In this document: piece by piece, positions 16,453 through 24,023 of the stretch
Numbering within the stretch: position 1 is the stretch's first letter
How the letters are laid out: every line of letters starts with the position of its first letter
Assembly: GCA_035536455.1 (NCBI GenBank)
Contig: DATLOC010000053.1
Span: 1-64,000 of the forward strand
Direction: 5' to 3'
Length of the DNA stretch: 64,000 nt
From: DASUNQ01 sp035536455
GTDB taxonomy: Bacteria > Acidobacteriota > Thermoanaerobaculia > Multivoradales > UBA5704
Notes under the pieces: model-generated
What the model was told of the DNA's origin: nothing
What the model saw: the letters and a program-made list of their open reading frames with translations, nothing else
The model's database searches: none
Program-made: the position numbers and the translations under genes

Positions 16453-17376
16453 ATGTCCAGAGCTCTAGTGTCGTTGCTGCTAGCAAGCGTGGTCCTGTCC
16501 GCGACGGCTGGGGCCCAGCGCGAGGAGACTCGTTCGCCGAAGCGGAGGGCCGGGTGCGCCACCCCACCGAGCACCATGCTGAACTGGTGGGGCTTCGACG
16601 AGACGGCGGGACCTACCGCCGCCGACTATGTCGGCAACCTGAACGACGGCGCCTACGCCGCGTCTCCGAACGATCCAAGCCCCGCGTCAGGACTGGTCTC
16701 GAACGCCCTGGATCTCGATGGGAATGACTACCTCACTGTCCCGGATGATGACGAGATCGACCTCTCGAACCGGCCGAAAAGCGGGCCGTTCAAGTTCTGC
16801 AGCTACTTCGCCATCGATGCCTGGATCAAGACCAGCCACAAGCCGGGAGTCAACGTGATTCTCGACAAGCGGGTCGAACCGAGCAAGCCGGTCGGCTACA
16901 GCCTGTTCCTGTATAACGGCAGACTAGGGTTCCAAATGGCGGACGGGAAGCCGGCGGGCTCGGCGTGCGGCCCGGAGGCCACACATCCCTGCAGCAACTA
17001 CGTGGCACCCGGTCCGAATGTGGCAGACGGCACGTGGCACCTGATCGCTGTCACGGTCCAGGTGCACGGCTCCGGCACGGCGTGTCCGGAGATCGGGAAA
17101 CTGTACGTCGACGGGAACGTGGTGCACACATTCGTTCCGAGGACGCACAGCTTGAGCAACGGCAATCTTCCCGGAAGCGATATCGCGAACTCGGCGGATC
17201 TCTCCATCGGGCGGCGCGCCCCGGCCTTCGGCGGCGGGGGCTACTTCAAGGGGCTCATCGACGAGCTGGAGTTCTTCAACGCCCGCAACGTCAACGCCTC
17301 CAGCTTCCCAGGTGCTCTCACCCAGGCGCACATCCAGGCGATCCACAACGCTGGAAGCGCCGGCAAGTGCCCATGA
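16453..17376 (+). CDS. Secreted LamG/concanavalin-like lectin-fold protein
   Basis: The 307-residue protein has a signal peptide (about residues 1-21, ending TAGA). The rest is one LamG-like jelly-roll domain: NWWGFDETAGPTAADYVGN, LDLDGNDYLTVPDDDEIDL, DAWIKTS, GTWHLIAVTVQ, LYVDGNVV and the closing GLIDELEFFNARNVNA, ending NAGSAGKCP. Such domains bind glycans or proteins, or act as structural modules of secreted proteins; no catalytic domain is attached. It is a clear paralogue of the C-terminal half of the protein at 56307, which has the same motif order and a similar ending (NAGPFGKCK). The GC content seems slightly below that of the neighbours. The start ATG is preceded by GAGGGAGG. Confidence 0.8.
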   Translation: MSRALVSLLLASVVLSATAGAQREETRSPKRRAGCATPPSTMLNWWGFDETAGPTAADYVGNLNDGAYAASPNDPSPASGLVSNALDLDGNDYLTVPDDDEIDLSNRPKSGPFKFCSYFAIDAWIKTSHKPGVNVILDKRVEPSKPVGYSLFLYNGRLGFQMADGKPAGSACGPEATHPCSNYVAPGPNVADGTWHLIAVTVQVHGSGTACPEIGKLYVDGNVVHTFVPRTHSLSNGNLPGSDIANSADLSIGRRAPAFGGGGYFKGLIDELEFFNARNVNASSFPGALTQAHIQAIHNAGSAGKCP

Positions 17377-17458
17377 GCCGAGGATGGCAGGCGTATCCGG
17401 GGCAAATCGCGAGGCCTGCTACGAGCTGCCGGCGCCGGTCGGGGCCGGCGCCGGGCGC

Positions 17459-17936
17459 GTGAGCGGGAGTTCCGCGCCGCGGTGGCGAGGGGTGCAGAGG
17501 GCGCTTGCCGAGCGCGGGCCCCCGTGCGTGGTGCGGGAGCTGCCGGCCTCGACGCGCTCGGCGGCGGAGGCCGCACGCGGCAATCGGCTGTCGCGTCGAG
17601 CAGATCGCCAAGTCGGTCGTCTTCCGCGGCACGACGAGCGGCGAGCCCATCCTGGTCGTCGCCAGCGGCGGAGGACGCGTCGACGAGCGGCGCCTCGCCC
17701 GGGCGGCCGGCGAGCCGGTCGAGCGCGCGGACCCGGAGTTCGTCCGGCGGGAATTGGGTTTCGCGATAGGCGGCGTGCCGCCGCTCGGTCATGCGCGATC
17801 GGTGCGCACCTTCTTCGACCCTCGCCTCCTCGACCTCGACGTCGTCTGGGCCGCCGCCGGCACTCCCCACGCGGTCTTCAGCATCGTCCCACCCGACCTC
17901 CTCCGCGCCACCGGCGGCGAGCTGCTCATCGATTAG
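17459..17936 (+). pseudogene. YbaK/ProX-type aminoacyl-tRNA deacylase, frameshifted
   Basis: The first part reads in one frame from GTG 17459 (GVQRALAERGPPCVVRELPA, then STRSAAEAA). The remainder reads in another frame from about 17580 (IGCRVEQIAKSVVFRG, ILVVASGGGRVDERRLARAA, GFAIGGVPPLGH, WAAAGTPHAVFSI). One extra G near 17578-17580 explains the break. Joined, the product is about 159 residues, the normal length for YbaK-family editing proteins that hydrolyse mischarged tRNAs; conserved Lys in AKSVVF and the GGVPP and GTPH motifs are present. It may be a real single-base lesion or a sequencing error, since the rest is well preserved. Confidence 0.75.
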
Positions 17937-17956
17937 CGGTCTCGCGCTCCCTGCCC

Positions 17957-18844
17957 TCAGCTCCCGAGCTGGAAGGGCGGGACGAAGCCCGCGACGTTCT
18001 TGATCGGGATGGCCGGCCGGCCGCTGTCGGCGGCGTCGGGGATGTTGAGGCAGGTGCCGTCGTCGTTCATCTGCGAGCGCTTGGTGAAGGCGACCGGCGG
18101 GCCGGTGGTGTCCGGGATGTAGGCGTTGCCGCCCTTGAGCGCGGCGATGACGAGCAGGTTGTTGAACGCGGCCGGCGCCGTGATGAAGGGGCCGGTGGTG
18201 CAGGTGTCGTCGGTGAAGTAGAGGTCGCCCACCCGCCCGAACAGCCGCGGCCGCTCGACGCCGAGCGAGAAGAGGACACCCCCCTCGTCGATCAGCACGT
18301 CCGCCGGGTAGAGGAACTCGCCGACGAGCTGCGGCGTGGGGACGGCGCTGTCGAAGACCTGGCGGACCGCGCTCGGCCCCGGCGGTCCCTCGGGCCCCTC
18401 GGGGCCGGGCGGGCCCGGCGGGCCGGGAGGTCCGGGCGGCCCCGGCGCGCCGTCCGCCCCGTCGGCGCCGGGCGGGCCGGCGGGACCCTGCGTCCCGAGC
18501 GTGACGTCGATGGCGTAGATCTGCGTCGCGGCCGGGCCGGAGCTGACGAGGAGCACGTAGGTCCCCGGGTCCGTCGTCGCGAGCTGCGCCGAGATCGTCG
18601 AGTCGGTCGAGGAGAGGACCGTCAGCTCGGTGAAGCTCCCTCCCGGGCCGCCCAGGAAGACCTGGGGGTCCGCGCCGAAGTTCTTCCCCTCGATCGCCAG
18701 CGTGGCGGTCCCGAGGTCGGCCACCACTTGGGTGACGACGAGCTGCGGCGGCGGGTTGCCCCCGCGGTCGGCACCCGCCGGCGCGGCGAAGGCGAGGCAC
18801 AGCGCGAGAGCGGCGCAAGCGGTCCAGCTCAACTTCGTGGCCAT
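17957..18844 (-). CDS. Secreted IPT/TIG and collagen-like repeat protein
   Basis: The 295-residue protein has a signal peptide (hydrophobic residues 8-25, ending AGAD). An IPT/TIG-like beta domain follows, with TLAIEGKNFG and DPGTYVLLVSS (about residues 33-115). Next comes a short collagen-type stretch of Gly-Pro-Pro and Gly-x-Asp/Glu triplets (about 120-160), then a roughly 135-residue C-terminal globular domain of unknown type that could be a trimerisation head. This architecture recurs in surface proteins of environmental bacteria and resembles phage tail-fibre design. It is divergent from the Trp-rich small gene at 19043, sharing a 198-bp intergenic region. Confidence 0.78.
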   Translation of the reverse strand: MATKLSWTACAALALCLAFAAPAGADRGGNPPPQLVVTQVVADLGTATLAIEGKNFGADPQVFLGGPGGSFTELTVLSSTDSTISAQLATTDPGTYVLLVSSGPAATQIYAIDVTLGTQGPAGPPGADGADGAPGPPGPPGPPGPPGPEGPEGPPGPSAVRQVFDSAVPTPQLVGEFLYPADVLIDEGGVLFSLGVERPRLFGRVGDLYFTDDTCTTGPFITAPAAFNNLLVIAALKGGNAYIPDTTGPPVAFTKRSQMNDDGTCLNIPDAADSGRPAIPIKNVAGFVPPFQLGS

Positions 18845-19042
18845 GGCGGATTCCTCCCTGCCGGAGACTGCGGCATGTCGGTCGCGGGGTCAACTGAGGG
18901 GAACGCCGCCCGCGCAGCGTTCTTCTTTGCGAGAAGAAGACGATGCCCTCCTGCCGCTCCCCTCCGTACGACGCCGCGGCTCGGTTCAACGCTCCCACCG
19001 TAGTCCCCCACAACGCACGACTTGGACCGAAGGAGATCCGAC

Positions 19043-19372
19043 ATGGCCGACTTGAACGATGCCGTGACCCGCGCCAACGCCGAAGCCAACGACATCTTCG
19101 GCAAGCTGGCGAAGGCGGTCGAGGCGGCGGGCAAGAAGGGCGGCACGCTCAACGTGCTCGAGGTCGCCAAGCAGGCGGGCCTCGAGATCGACGAGCGGGC
19201 TCTCGGCTCGCTGCACATCGACCCGGTGATCTTCATCCACCCCTGGCTGCCCTGGCACTTCTGGTTCCCGTGGCGCCCGCTCTGGTGCTGGTACTGGCGC
19301 CGCAAGTACTCCTGGTACCTCGGCTGCCCCTGGTGGTGGTACCGCTGCTACTGGAAGCCGCCCTGCGACTGA
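19043..19372 (+). CDS. Small protein with extremely tryptophan-rich C-terminus, function unknown
   Basis: The 109-residue protein starts at ATG 19043, preceded by AAGGAGA, so translation is well supported. Residues 1-60 are an ordinary amphipathic, helical, Lys/Glu/Ala-rich region without a signal peptide. Residues 61-109 hold 12 Trp (68, 71, 74, 77, 81, 83, 85, 91, 97-99, 104), five Tyr, three Phe and four Cys (82, 95, 102, 108), with prolines interspersed (for example HPWLPWHFWFPW). I know no family with this pattern. The leader-plus-core look is reminiscent of RiPP precursor peptides, but no maturation enzyme is adjacent. The only neighbours are a convergent MFS transporter (25-nt 3' overlap) and a divergent collagen-like protein. 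A membrane-interface or metal-binding tail is equally possible. Confidence 0.7.
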   Translation: MADLNDAVTRANAEANDIFGKLAKAVEAAGKKGGTLNVLEVAKQAGLEIDERALGSLHIDPVIFIHPWLPWHFWFPWRPLWCWYWRRKYSWYLGCPWWWYRCYWKPPCD

Positions 19373-20676
19373 TCGCGGGCCGGCGGTCCGGGGGGACTGG
19401 CGGATGCCGGCTCCCCCGGCCTTTTCTCGAGCGGTCGGCGCCGCAGCCGCGCGTCGAGGAGGAGAAACGCCGCGCAGAGGAGCGCGCCGGCCACCGCCGT
19501 CCCGGTCCACACCGCGCGCGGCCCGAGGTGCTGGTAGACCCAGGTGCCGACGATCGGCGCCACGGTGAAGGAGACGGCGAAGGCGAGGGTGAACATGCCC
19601 ATGTAGCGCCCCTCGGCGCGGCCCGCGGCGCGCGTCGCCACCCACCCCTGGAGCATCGGGAAGGAGAGCATCTCCCCGAGCGTCCAGATCGGCACCGTCG
19701 CCGCCACGAAGGCGAAGCCCGAGCCGTAGGGCAGGAGGCCGAAGCCGATGCCGACGAAGAGCGCTCCCAGCGCCGCGACGCGCAGCGGCGGCCGGTCGCG
19801 CAGCCCGTGCACCAGGAGCATCTCGAGGCAGACGATGATCAGCGTGTTGATCCCGAGCGGCAGCCCCACCTGCGCCTCCGAGAAGCCGTGGACGTCGCGC
19901 AGGGTCAGCGGGTAGGTCGACAGGAGCTGGAAGAAGACGATCGAGAGGAGCAGCGTCAGCCCCACCACCGCCAGGAACTCGCCGTCGCGCCAGGGCGAGG
20001 CCTCGCCGCCCGTGCGCCGCTCGGCCGCCGCCGCCCGCGCGCCGCCGCGCTCGCGGAAGGCCGCCCAGAGCAGCAGCGCCGCCGCCAGGCAGGTGCCCCC
20101 GTCGGCGAGGAAGAGCCAGCGGTAGCTGTGGACGGCGAGGAACCCCGCCGCCACCGGGCCGATCATCATCCCCAGGTTGGTGGCCAGCCGGATGAGCGCG
20201 TAGGCGCGGGTGAGCACGGTCGCCGGCGCGGCGCGCACCATCGCCGAAGCCACCGCCGGCCGGAAGCCTTCGCCGACGACGCTGAGCAGGAAGACGCCGG
20301 CGGCAATCGCCGGCTTGGCGCGCAGCTCGCCGAGCACCAGGAAGCCGAGCCCGCCCAGCACGAGGCTCCCGCCCATGACCCGCTTCGCCTCGACCCGGTC
20401 ACACAACCAGCCGCCGAGGTAGGCGCCGGCGATGGCGCCGAGGCCGTAGAGGCCCATCACGCCGCCGGCGCCCGCCGGCGTGAACCCCCGCCGCTCGGTC
20501 AGGTAGAGGGTGAGGAACGGCAGCACCATCGTGCCGCTGCGGTTGACCAGGGTGACCGTGGCGAGGAGCCAGACGGTGCGCGGCAGCCCGGAGAAGGCGG
20601 CGCGGTACGCCCCCGCCACCGAGCGGAACGGCAGCGCCACCGTCCGCGCCAGCGGCAGGCTCGACCCTCCCATCAC
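19348..20676 (-). CDS. Major facilitator superfamily transporter
   Basis: The 442-residue protein has about twelve hydrophobic helices. The MFS loop signature is present in modified form (GAYLGGWLCDRVEAKRVM between helices 2 and 3). It belongs to the drug/H+ antiporter-like MFS type, for example of the MdtH/multidrug class, but the substrate cannot be assigned. The start ATG lies at 20676. The C-terminal tail is Pro/Gly/Gln-rich and its end overlaps the Trp-rich gene end by 25 nt. The 5' side faces the first 21-bp-period repeat array. Confidence 0.88.
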   Translation of the reverse strand: MMGGSSLPLARTVALPFRSVAGAYRAAFSGLPRTVWLLATVTLVNRSGTMVLPFLTLYLTERRGFTPAGAGGVMGLYGLGAIAGAYLGGWLCDRVEAKRVMGGSLVLGGLGFLVLGELRAKPAIAAGVFLLSVVGEGFRPAVASAMVRAAPATVLTRAYALIRLATNLGMMIGPVAAGFLAVHSYRWLFLADGGTCLAAALLLWAAFRERGGARAAAAERRTGGEASPWRDGEFLAVVGLTLLLSIVFFQLLSTYPLTLRDVHGFSEAQVGLPLGINTLIIVCLEMLLVHGLRDRPPLRVAALGALFVGIGFGLLPYGSGFAFVAATVPIWTLGEMLSFPMLQGWVATRAAGRAEGRYMGMFTLAFAVSFTVAPIVGTWVYQHLGPRAVWTGTAVAGALLCAAFLLLDARLRRRPLEKRPGEPASASPPGPPARDQSQGGFQ

Positions 20677-20834
20677 TTTCTACGCTACCGCACCCGCTAC
20701 TCCCGGCCGCACGCTGCGCGGCTCCCGGAGAGTTGAGGGAAAACCCTGGCAGCAAGCGCCCTGCACCGTAGGGTGATTGTCCGCAAGCCCGGAGCAAGCG
20801 GACCCGGGGCTCCGGGCGAACGTCCTCACGGCCG

Positions 20835-21092
20835 GCGCAACCGGGAAAAGGCCCGAGGCGAACGTACTCTCGCCTCGTACAAACGGGAAAACCCTCCGTA
20901 CAAGCGGGAAAACGCTCGGTACAAGAGGGAATCGGCGTGGGACGGTGTACTTTTACGATTCCCGCTTGCCCCGGGCTGCGGTACCAACGTACTTTCACGA
21001 TTCCCGCTTGCCCCGGGCTGTGGTACCACGTACTTTTACGATTCCCGCTTGTACCGGACGTTTTCCCGCTTGACGGAGCCCGCCGGACGCTT
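20835..21092. repeat. 21-bp-period inverted tandem array 1
   Basis: Units keep a 21-bp step with one 20-bp unit. 20877, 20898 and 20919 begin GTACAAGCGGGAAAACG or close variants. From 20947 the same core appears in reverse orientation (GTACTTTTACGATTCCCGCT at 20947, 20989 and 21030; GTACCGGACGTTTTCCCGC at 21051), interleaved with GCCCCGGGCTG-GGTACCA units. The two halves face each other and could form long hairpins. Short frames open across it are trivial results of a period divisible by three. The rest of 20677-21138 contains no gene I can support. Confidence 0.85.
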
Positions 21093-21138
21093 GCCTTTCT
21101 GGCGCAGGCGGTGGGACGAGCTGCTTCCCCGCTCTCCC

Positions 21139-21188
21139 TTGACCGGCCGGATTGCCTGCTGTACAGTTTCCTGTACGCCTTTGGAGGT
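21139..21188 (+). promoter_or_regulatory. Promoter, YefM-type operator and ribosome site of the yefM-yoeB module
   Basis: TTGACC (21139-21144), a 17-bp spacer and TACAGT (21162-21167) form a good promoter. Overlapping the -10 are TGTACA (21160-21165) and TGTACG (21172-21177), i.e. GTACAG-TTTC-CTGTAC as an inverted repeat; E. coli YefM recognises TGTACA hexamers. GGAGGTGA follows before the ATG at 21197. Confidence 0.7.
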
Positions 21189-21196
21189 GACTCACG

Positions 21197-21448
21197 ATGG
21201 ATTCGATCTCCTACACCACAGCGCGCGCCAACCTGGCAAGAACCATGGACGATGTTTGCGAGCGTCACGAACCACTCATCATCACCCGCAGCGGCCAAGA
21301 GTCCGTGGTGATGCTCTCCCTCGAGGACTACAACTCGCTCGAAGAGACGGCCTACCTGTTGCGTAGCCCGAAAAACGCGAAGCGTCTGCTCGAGGCGATC
21401 GCCGATCTCGAACGGGGTCGGGGAACGGAGCGCGAGCTCGCCGAGTGA
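21197..21448 (+). CDS. yefM: Type II antitoxin, Phd/YefM family
   Basis: The 83-residue protein matches YefM in length and motifs: ISYTTARANLARTMDDVCE at the N-terminus (DNA-binding Phd/YefM fold), then HEPLIITRSGQESVVMLSLE and DYNSLEETAYLLRSPKNAKR. The C-terminal tail, rich in Glu and Arg, is the part that neutralises the toxin. It represses its own promoter, where TGTACA-type hexamers are visible. It overlaps the toxin start by four bases (GTGA), giving coupled translation. It inhibits the YoeB-type RNase encoded next. Confidence 0.93.
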   Translation: MDSISYTTARANLARTMDDVCERHEPLIITRSGQESVVMLSLEDYNSLEETAYLLRSPKNAKRLLEAIADLERGRGTERELAE

Positions 21449-21699
21449 AGCTGGTCTTCTCCGAGCAGGCCTGGGAGGACTACCTGGACTGGCAGAAGAC
21501 CGACCGCAAAGTCCTGGCAAGGATCAACGCGCTCATTCGAGACATCCAGCGGGAGCCGTCGAGCGGCATCGGCAAGCCGGAGCCGCTCAAGCACGGCTTC
21601 GCAGGGTACTGGTCGCGCCGCATCAACGACGAGCACCGGATCGTCTATCGAGTCAAAGACGACTCCCTTCTCATCGCTCAGCTCCGCTATCACTACTAG
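21445..21699 (+). CDS. yoeB: Type II toxin YoeB (Txe family) mRNA interferase
   Basis: The 84-residue protein uses a GTG start overlapping the antitoxin stop. Family motifs are seen throughout: FSEQAWEDYLDWQKTDRKVL, RINALIRDIQREPSSGIGKP, EPLKHGFAGYWSRRINDEHR, IVYRV and the C-terminal RYHY. The active-site residues known for YoeB (a Glu near residue 46, an Arg near 65 and the terminal His-Tyr) have counterparts in KPEPLKH, DEHRIVYR and YHY. It cleaves mRNA on the ribosome at translated codons and is held inactive by YefM. The gene is intact, so the module is probably functional. Confidence 0.93.
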   Translation: MKLVFSEQAWEDYLDWQKTDRKVLARINALIRDIQREPSSGIGKPEPLKHGFAGYWSRRINDEHRIVYRVKDDSLLIAQLRYHY

Positions 21700-21759
21700 G
21701 GTTTGGAAGGGTTGGCTCCTTGGTCTCGGTTTCCAGGAGACCTTTGCGGGATCGCCTGG

Positions 21760-22111
21760 GTCCGTCGATGGACCGCGTGGGTCAGGCGGCGGATGGGGAG
21801 GGTCGGCGGCTCGACTGGCTGGGTCGGCCGGCGAATGGAACAGCTGGGGCGGCGAATGGAGTGGGTCGGCGGCTCAATGGGGTGGGTTGGCGGCTCGACT
21901 GGCTGGGTCGGCGGCTCGACCCACTCGGTTCGTCGGCCAACCCACTCGGTTGGGCCGCAGACCCAGTCCATTCGGCCGCGTACCCAGCCCATTCGCCGAG
22001 GTACCCAGCCCATTCGCCCGTGTACCCAGCCCATTCGCCCGCCTACCCAGCCCATTCGCCGGCGTACCCAGCCCATTCGCCCGCGTACCCAGCCCATTCG
22101 TCCGTGTACCC
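21760..22111. repeat. 21-bp-period inverted tandem array 2 (left part, interrupted by transposon)
   Basis: From 21980 six units of 21 bp follow at exact spacing (21980, 22001, 22022, 22043, 22064, 22085), each GTACCCAGCCCATTCGCC plus three variable bases. More divergent copies in the same orientation reach back to about 21917. Left of that the units appear in reverse orientation (GGCGGCTCGACTGGCTGGGT and variants). The array is cut at 22111 by the IS1-type transposon and resumes at 25452. The region 21700-21760 before it holds nothing recognisable. Confidence 0.9.
22104..22111. repeat. Target-site duplication, left copy
   Basis: GTGTACCC directly precedes the left terminal inverted repeat and is repeated at 25452-25459 directly after the right one. 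Eight base pairs is a usual duplication length for IS1-family insertions. Confidence 0.85.
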
Positions 22112-22133
22112 GGCACTGGGTCATTTTGAATTC
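22112..22133. repeat. Left terminal inverted repeat of the transposon
   Basis: The 22 bases are the exact reverse complement of 25430-25451. The last codons and stop of the transposase (L-N-S-K-stop) lie inside this repeat, so the IR is part of the coding sequence. Confidence 0.9.
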
Positions 22134-22981
22134 AGCCGCTCCGCCTCCTGCGCCTCATCCAGCAGCCGGATCATGTCCTCGACCTTCCAGAGCTTCGTCG
22201 TAACGTCAGCCTTCATCGCCGGAGTGCAGCGGATCGTTTCGTGCGGCCGTGCAAAGTTGTAGTGCATGAAGTAGATCGCTAGCGCCGCGACGTGATTCTC
22301 CAGCTTCTTTGAATGCGCGTTGGTCAGCCGCGTGAAGCGCCGCATCCCCATCCGCATCGTGAGGTTCTGACGCTCGACGTAACTGGTGGAAACGTGGCGC
22401 GGGTCGGGGTCGCCAAGGATGCGCCGCCGCTCCGTTCCCAGGCACTTCGCCGGGCTGTAGCGGTGCGCCTCATCCGTCGGCCCGCCGCCGTAAATCTTCT
22501 GGAGCTGCGCGTAGTCAACGGCTCCGCCGAAGGCATCCGCAACGGCCGCAGGGTACATGCCGTGTCCGTCCGTGGTGAGCTGGACGCGGCCCGCTAGCCG
22601 GCCCGCCAAGTCCTGCATGAACTCGGTCGCGGTCCCCGCGTCACGACTTCCCACCAGGAACGTCGGCACCAGCTTCGTGTCGGGGTCGATTGCGGTAAAG
22701 GTCCAAACGTCTCCGTAGCCGAACACGCCCCGCTTGTCCTCCGGGACGTTCTTTGCCTTGGCGTAGCAGAACGCCCAGATCTCATCGACCTCAATGCGCT
22801 TGCATGCGAGATTGCGGAGATTATCGTCCATGTAGGCGGCGCACACCGGCCCCAACTCCGTCACCAGCTTCGTGACCGCGCCCTTCGAGCAGTCGTGTAC
22901 CTGGCAGGTCTGGCGGATGCCGTTCCCGTGCACCAGGGAGCGGACGATGGCGGCGCGGCGGGCGGTGCTCAGTCGGTTCAT
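22121..22981 (-). CDS. IS1-family transposase (single-frame type)
   Basis: The 286-residue protein has a helix-turn-helix region near residues 12-42 (RQTCQVHDCSKGAVTKLVTE). A DDE-type catalytic core follows with RIEVDEIWAFCYAK (first Asp), RVQLTTDGHGMYPAAVADAF (second Asp) and HVSTSYVERQNLTMRMGMRR (Glu). The C-terminal LYF/YFMHYNFARPHETIRCTP motif is typical of this IS1 branch, where a single open frame replaces the InsA/InsB' frameshift. It cuts and joins the element ends. It appears intact, and its final residues are encoded by the terminal repeat. The N-terminal zinc-finger part of longer IS1 transposases is absent, as in several single-frame members. Confidence 0.93.
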   Translation of the reverse strand: MNRLSTARRAAIVRSLVHGNGIRQTCQVHDCSKGAVTKLVTELGPVCAAYMDDNLRNLACKRIEVDEIWAFCYAKAKNVPEDKRGVFGYGDVWTFTAIDPDTKLVPTFLVGSRDAGTATEFMQDLAGRLAGRVQLTTDGHGMYPAAVADAFGGAVDYAQLQKIYGGGPTDEAHRYSPAKCLGTERRRILGDPDPRHVSTSYVERQNLTMRMGMRRFTRLTNAHSKKLENHVAALAIYFMHYNFARPHETIRCTPAMKADVTTKLWKVEDMIRLLDEAQEAERLNSK

Positions 22982-23098
22982 AATGGCGGATTATGCTTGA
23001 GCAAAGTCCGTCTGTCAAGCCCCCCATTTCGAGCTTGTCAACCCCCCCGCCGAGCACTAGAATGCGCACGGAGGGCACCCGGTTTCGGCCGGTAAAGG

Positions 23099-23172
23099 CG
23101 CTGCCGCCCAGATTCGAACTGGGGTCTCCCAGGTTAGCAGCCCGGCGCTCTAGTCCGCTAAGCTACGGCAGC
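23099..23172 (-). tRNA. tRNA with anticodon GCU (serine codons AGC/AGU), short variable loop
   Basis: Read on the minus strand, GCTGCCG pairs perfectly with CGGCAGC as a 7-bp acceptor, followed by discriminator G. The D stem is GCTT/GAGC, the anticodon stem CCGGG/CCTGG with loop CTGCTAA (anticodon GCT at 23138-23136), and the T stem CCCAG/CTGGG with loop TTCGAAT. The variable loop is only GAGAC, five bases. Bacterial serine tRNAs normally have a long variable arm that seryl-tRNA synthetase requires, so charging identity is doubtful. CCA is not encoded. The gene lies within the transposon between the transposase and HARE-like genes. Confidence 0.88.
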
Positions 23173-23230
23173 GCAACAGCCTTCCGTCAGTAGTCCCCAG
23201 AGTCGCCGCGAGCTTGTACCTCGCGGCGAC

Positions 23231-23821
23231 TCACTTTCCTCCTTCCTTCTCCTCCTCAGGTTCGCTGCTCTCGGCCCCCTCTGCGGCCTCCTCGGCCTCG
23301 TCGGGGTCCACCATGTCGTCAGGATTCAGCGAAGCGAGCACCGGCCCCTTCTTTCCCTTCCACCTGCTGGACCTCTTGATGTGGGGGAAGTGCTCCGTCA
23401 GCCCGAAAATGTCCTCGCCTACCTTCACCACCTCCAGCGTCGAGCGCGTGAGCGCCATCTTCAGCGACTCCGCGGAGCCGGGGTCTCCGCCGTGGTCGCG
23501 GATGGCGGCCACGATGTTCTGGATCGGCTGCGGCTCCCCCGCCCGCTTGAGGTAGAGCTTCGCCGCGTCGAGCGCCTTGAGGCCCTTGAACTCCCACGGC
23601 TTGAGCTGTAGCCGACGACCGCCGGCCGGCGCAGCTTCGGCGCCCAGGCCGAACAGCCCGGCCAGTGACGTGCGGTCGCGCGGAATCACCTCCTCGAGAC
23701 CGTTCAAGGCGCGGTGGAGGGCTAAGACCTCGGCCATCTGAGGCGTGGATTTGAGGGCTTCCACCTTGGTCTGGAGCTCGCCCAGGAGCTGGTCGGCCAT
23801 CGCCCGGATGGTGTCGCTCAT
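23231..23821 (-). CDS. HARE-HTH-like winged-helix protein of unknown role (transposon cargo)
   Basis: The 196-residue protein starts at ATG 23821 (MSDTIRAMADQLLGELQTK), preceded by GAGGAGA. The N-terminal 50 residues are helical. Residues of about 80-145 (FKGLKALDAAKLYLKRAG, QNIVAAIRDHGGDPG, LKMALTRS, GEDIFGLTEH) follow the HARE-HTH/winged-helix pattern seen in restriction and chromatin-linked proteins and in bacterial RNA polymerase delta subunit. The last 30 residues are very acidic (Asp/Glu/Ala/Ser), again reminiscent of the delta subunit. A role in modulating DNA binding or transcription of the element is inference. It is encoded on the transposon immediately upstream of the tRNA. Confidence 0.65.
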   Translation of the reverse strand: MSDTIRAMADQLLGELQTKVEALKSTPQMAEVLALHRALNGLEEVIPRDRTSLAGLFGLGAEAAPAGGRRLQLKPWEFKGLKALDAAKLYLKRAGEPQPIQNIVAAIRDHGGDPGSAESLKMALTRSTLEVVKVGEDIFGLTEHFPHIKRSSRWKGKKGPVLASLNPDDMVDPDEAEEAAEGAESSEPEEEKEGGK

Positions 23822-24023
23822 TTGGTTCTCCTCTAGCCCGGCTACCATTCTGGGGCCTCTCCCTTGCGATGTCAACTCCCCCCGTCCCAAGGCCCTTCTC
23901 CACCATCATAGACCTACTATGGGATTATTATGAAGCCATGACACTGCGGATAACCTGTTGAAAAACATAGGTTTTTTGTTTAAACCGTGAGTCCATGGCA
24001 GGCAGATGCTTGAGCACGTGGCA

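Noticed and set aside
18925..18949. TTCTTCT/AGAAGAA hairpin between the collagen-like and Trp-rich genes as a riboswitch or terminator
   Set aside because: Only a 7-bp AT-rich stem without a following T-run or conserved motif; too weak to call.
21980..22111. Array 2 as a CRISPR array
   Set aside because: The repeat unit is contiguous with only 2-3 variable bases and no spacers; no cas genes in the window.
21696..22203. Open frames on both strands across array 2 with seven-residue repeats (MGWVRGR and similar)
   Set aside because: A 21-bp tandem repeat is open in several frames by default. No ribosome sites, and the repeat crosses an insertion and inverts orientation.
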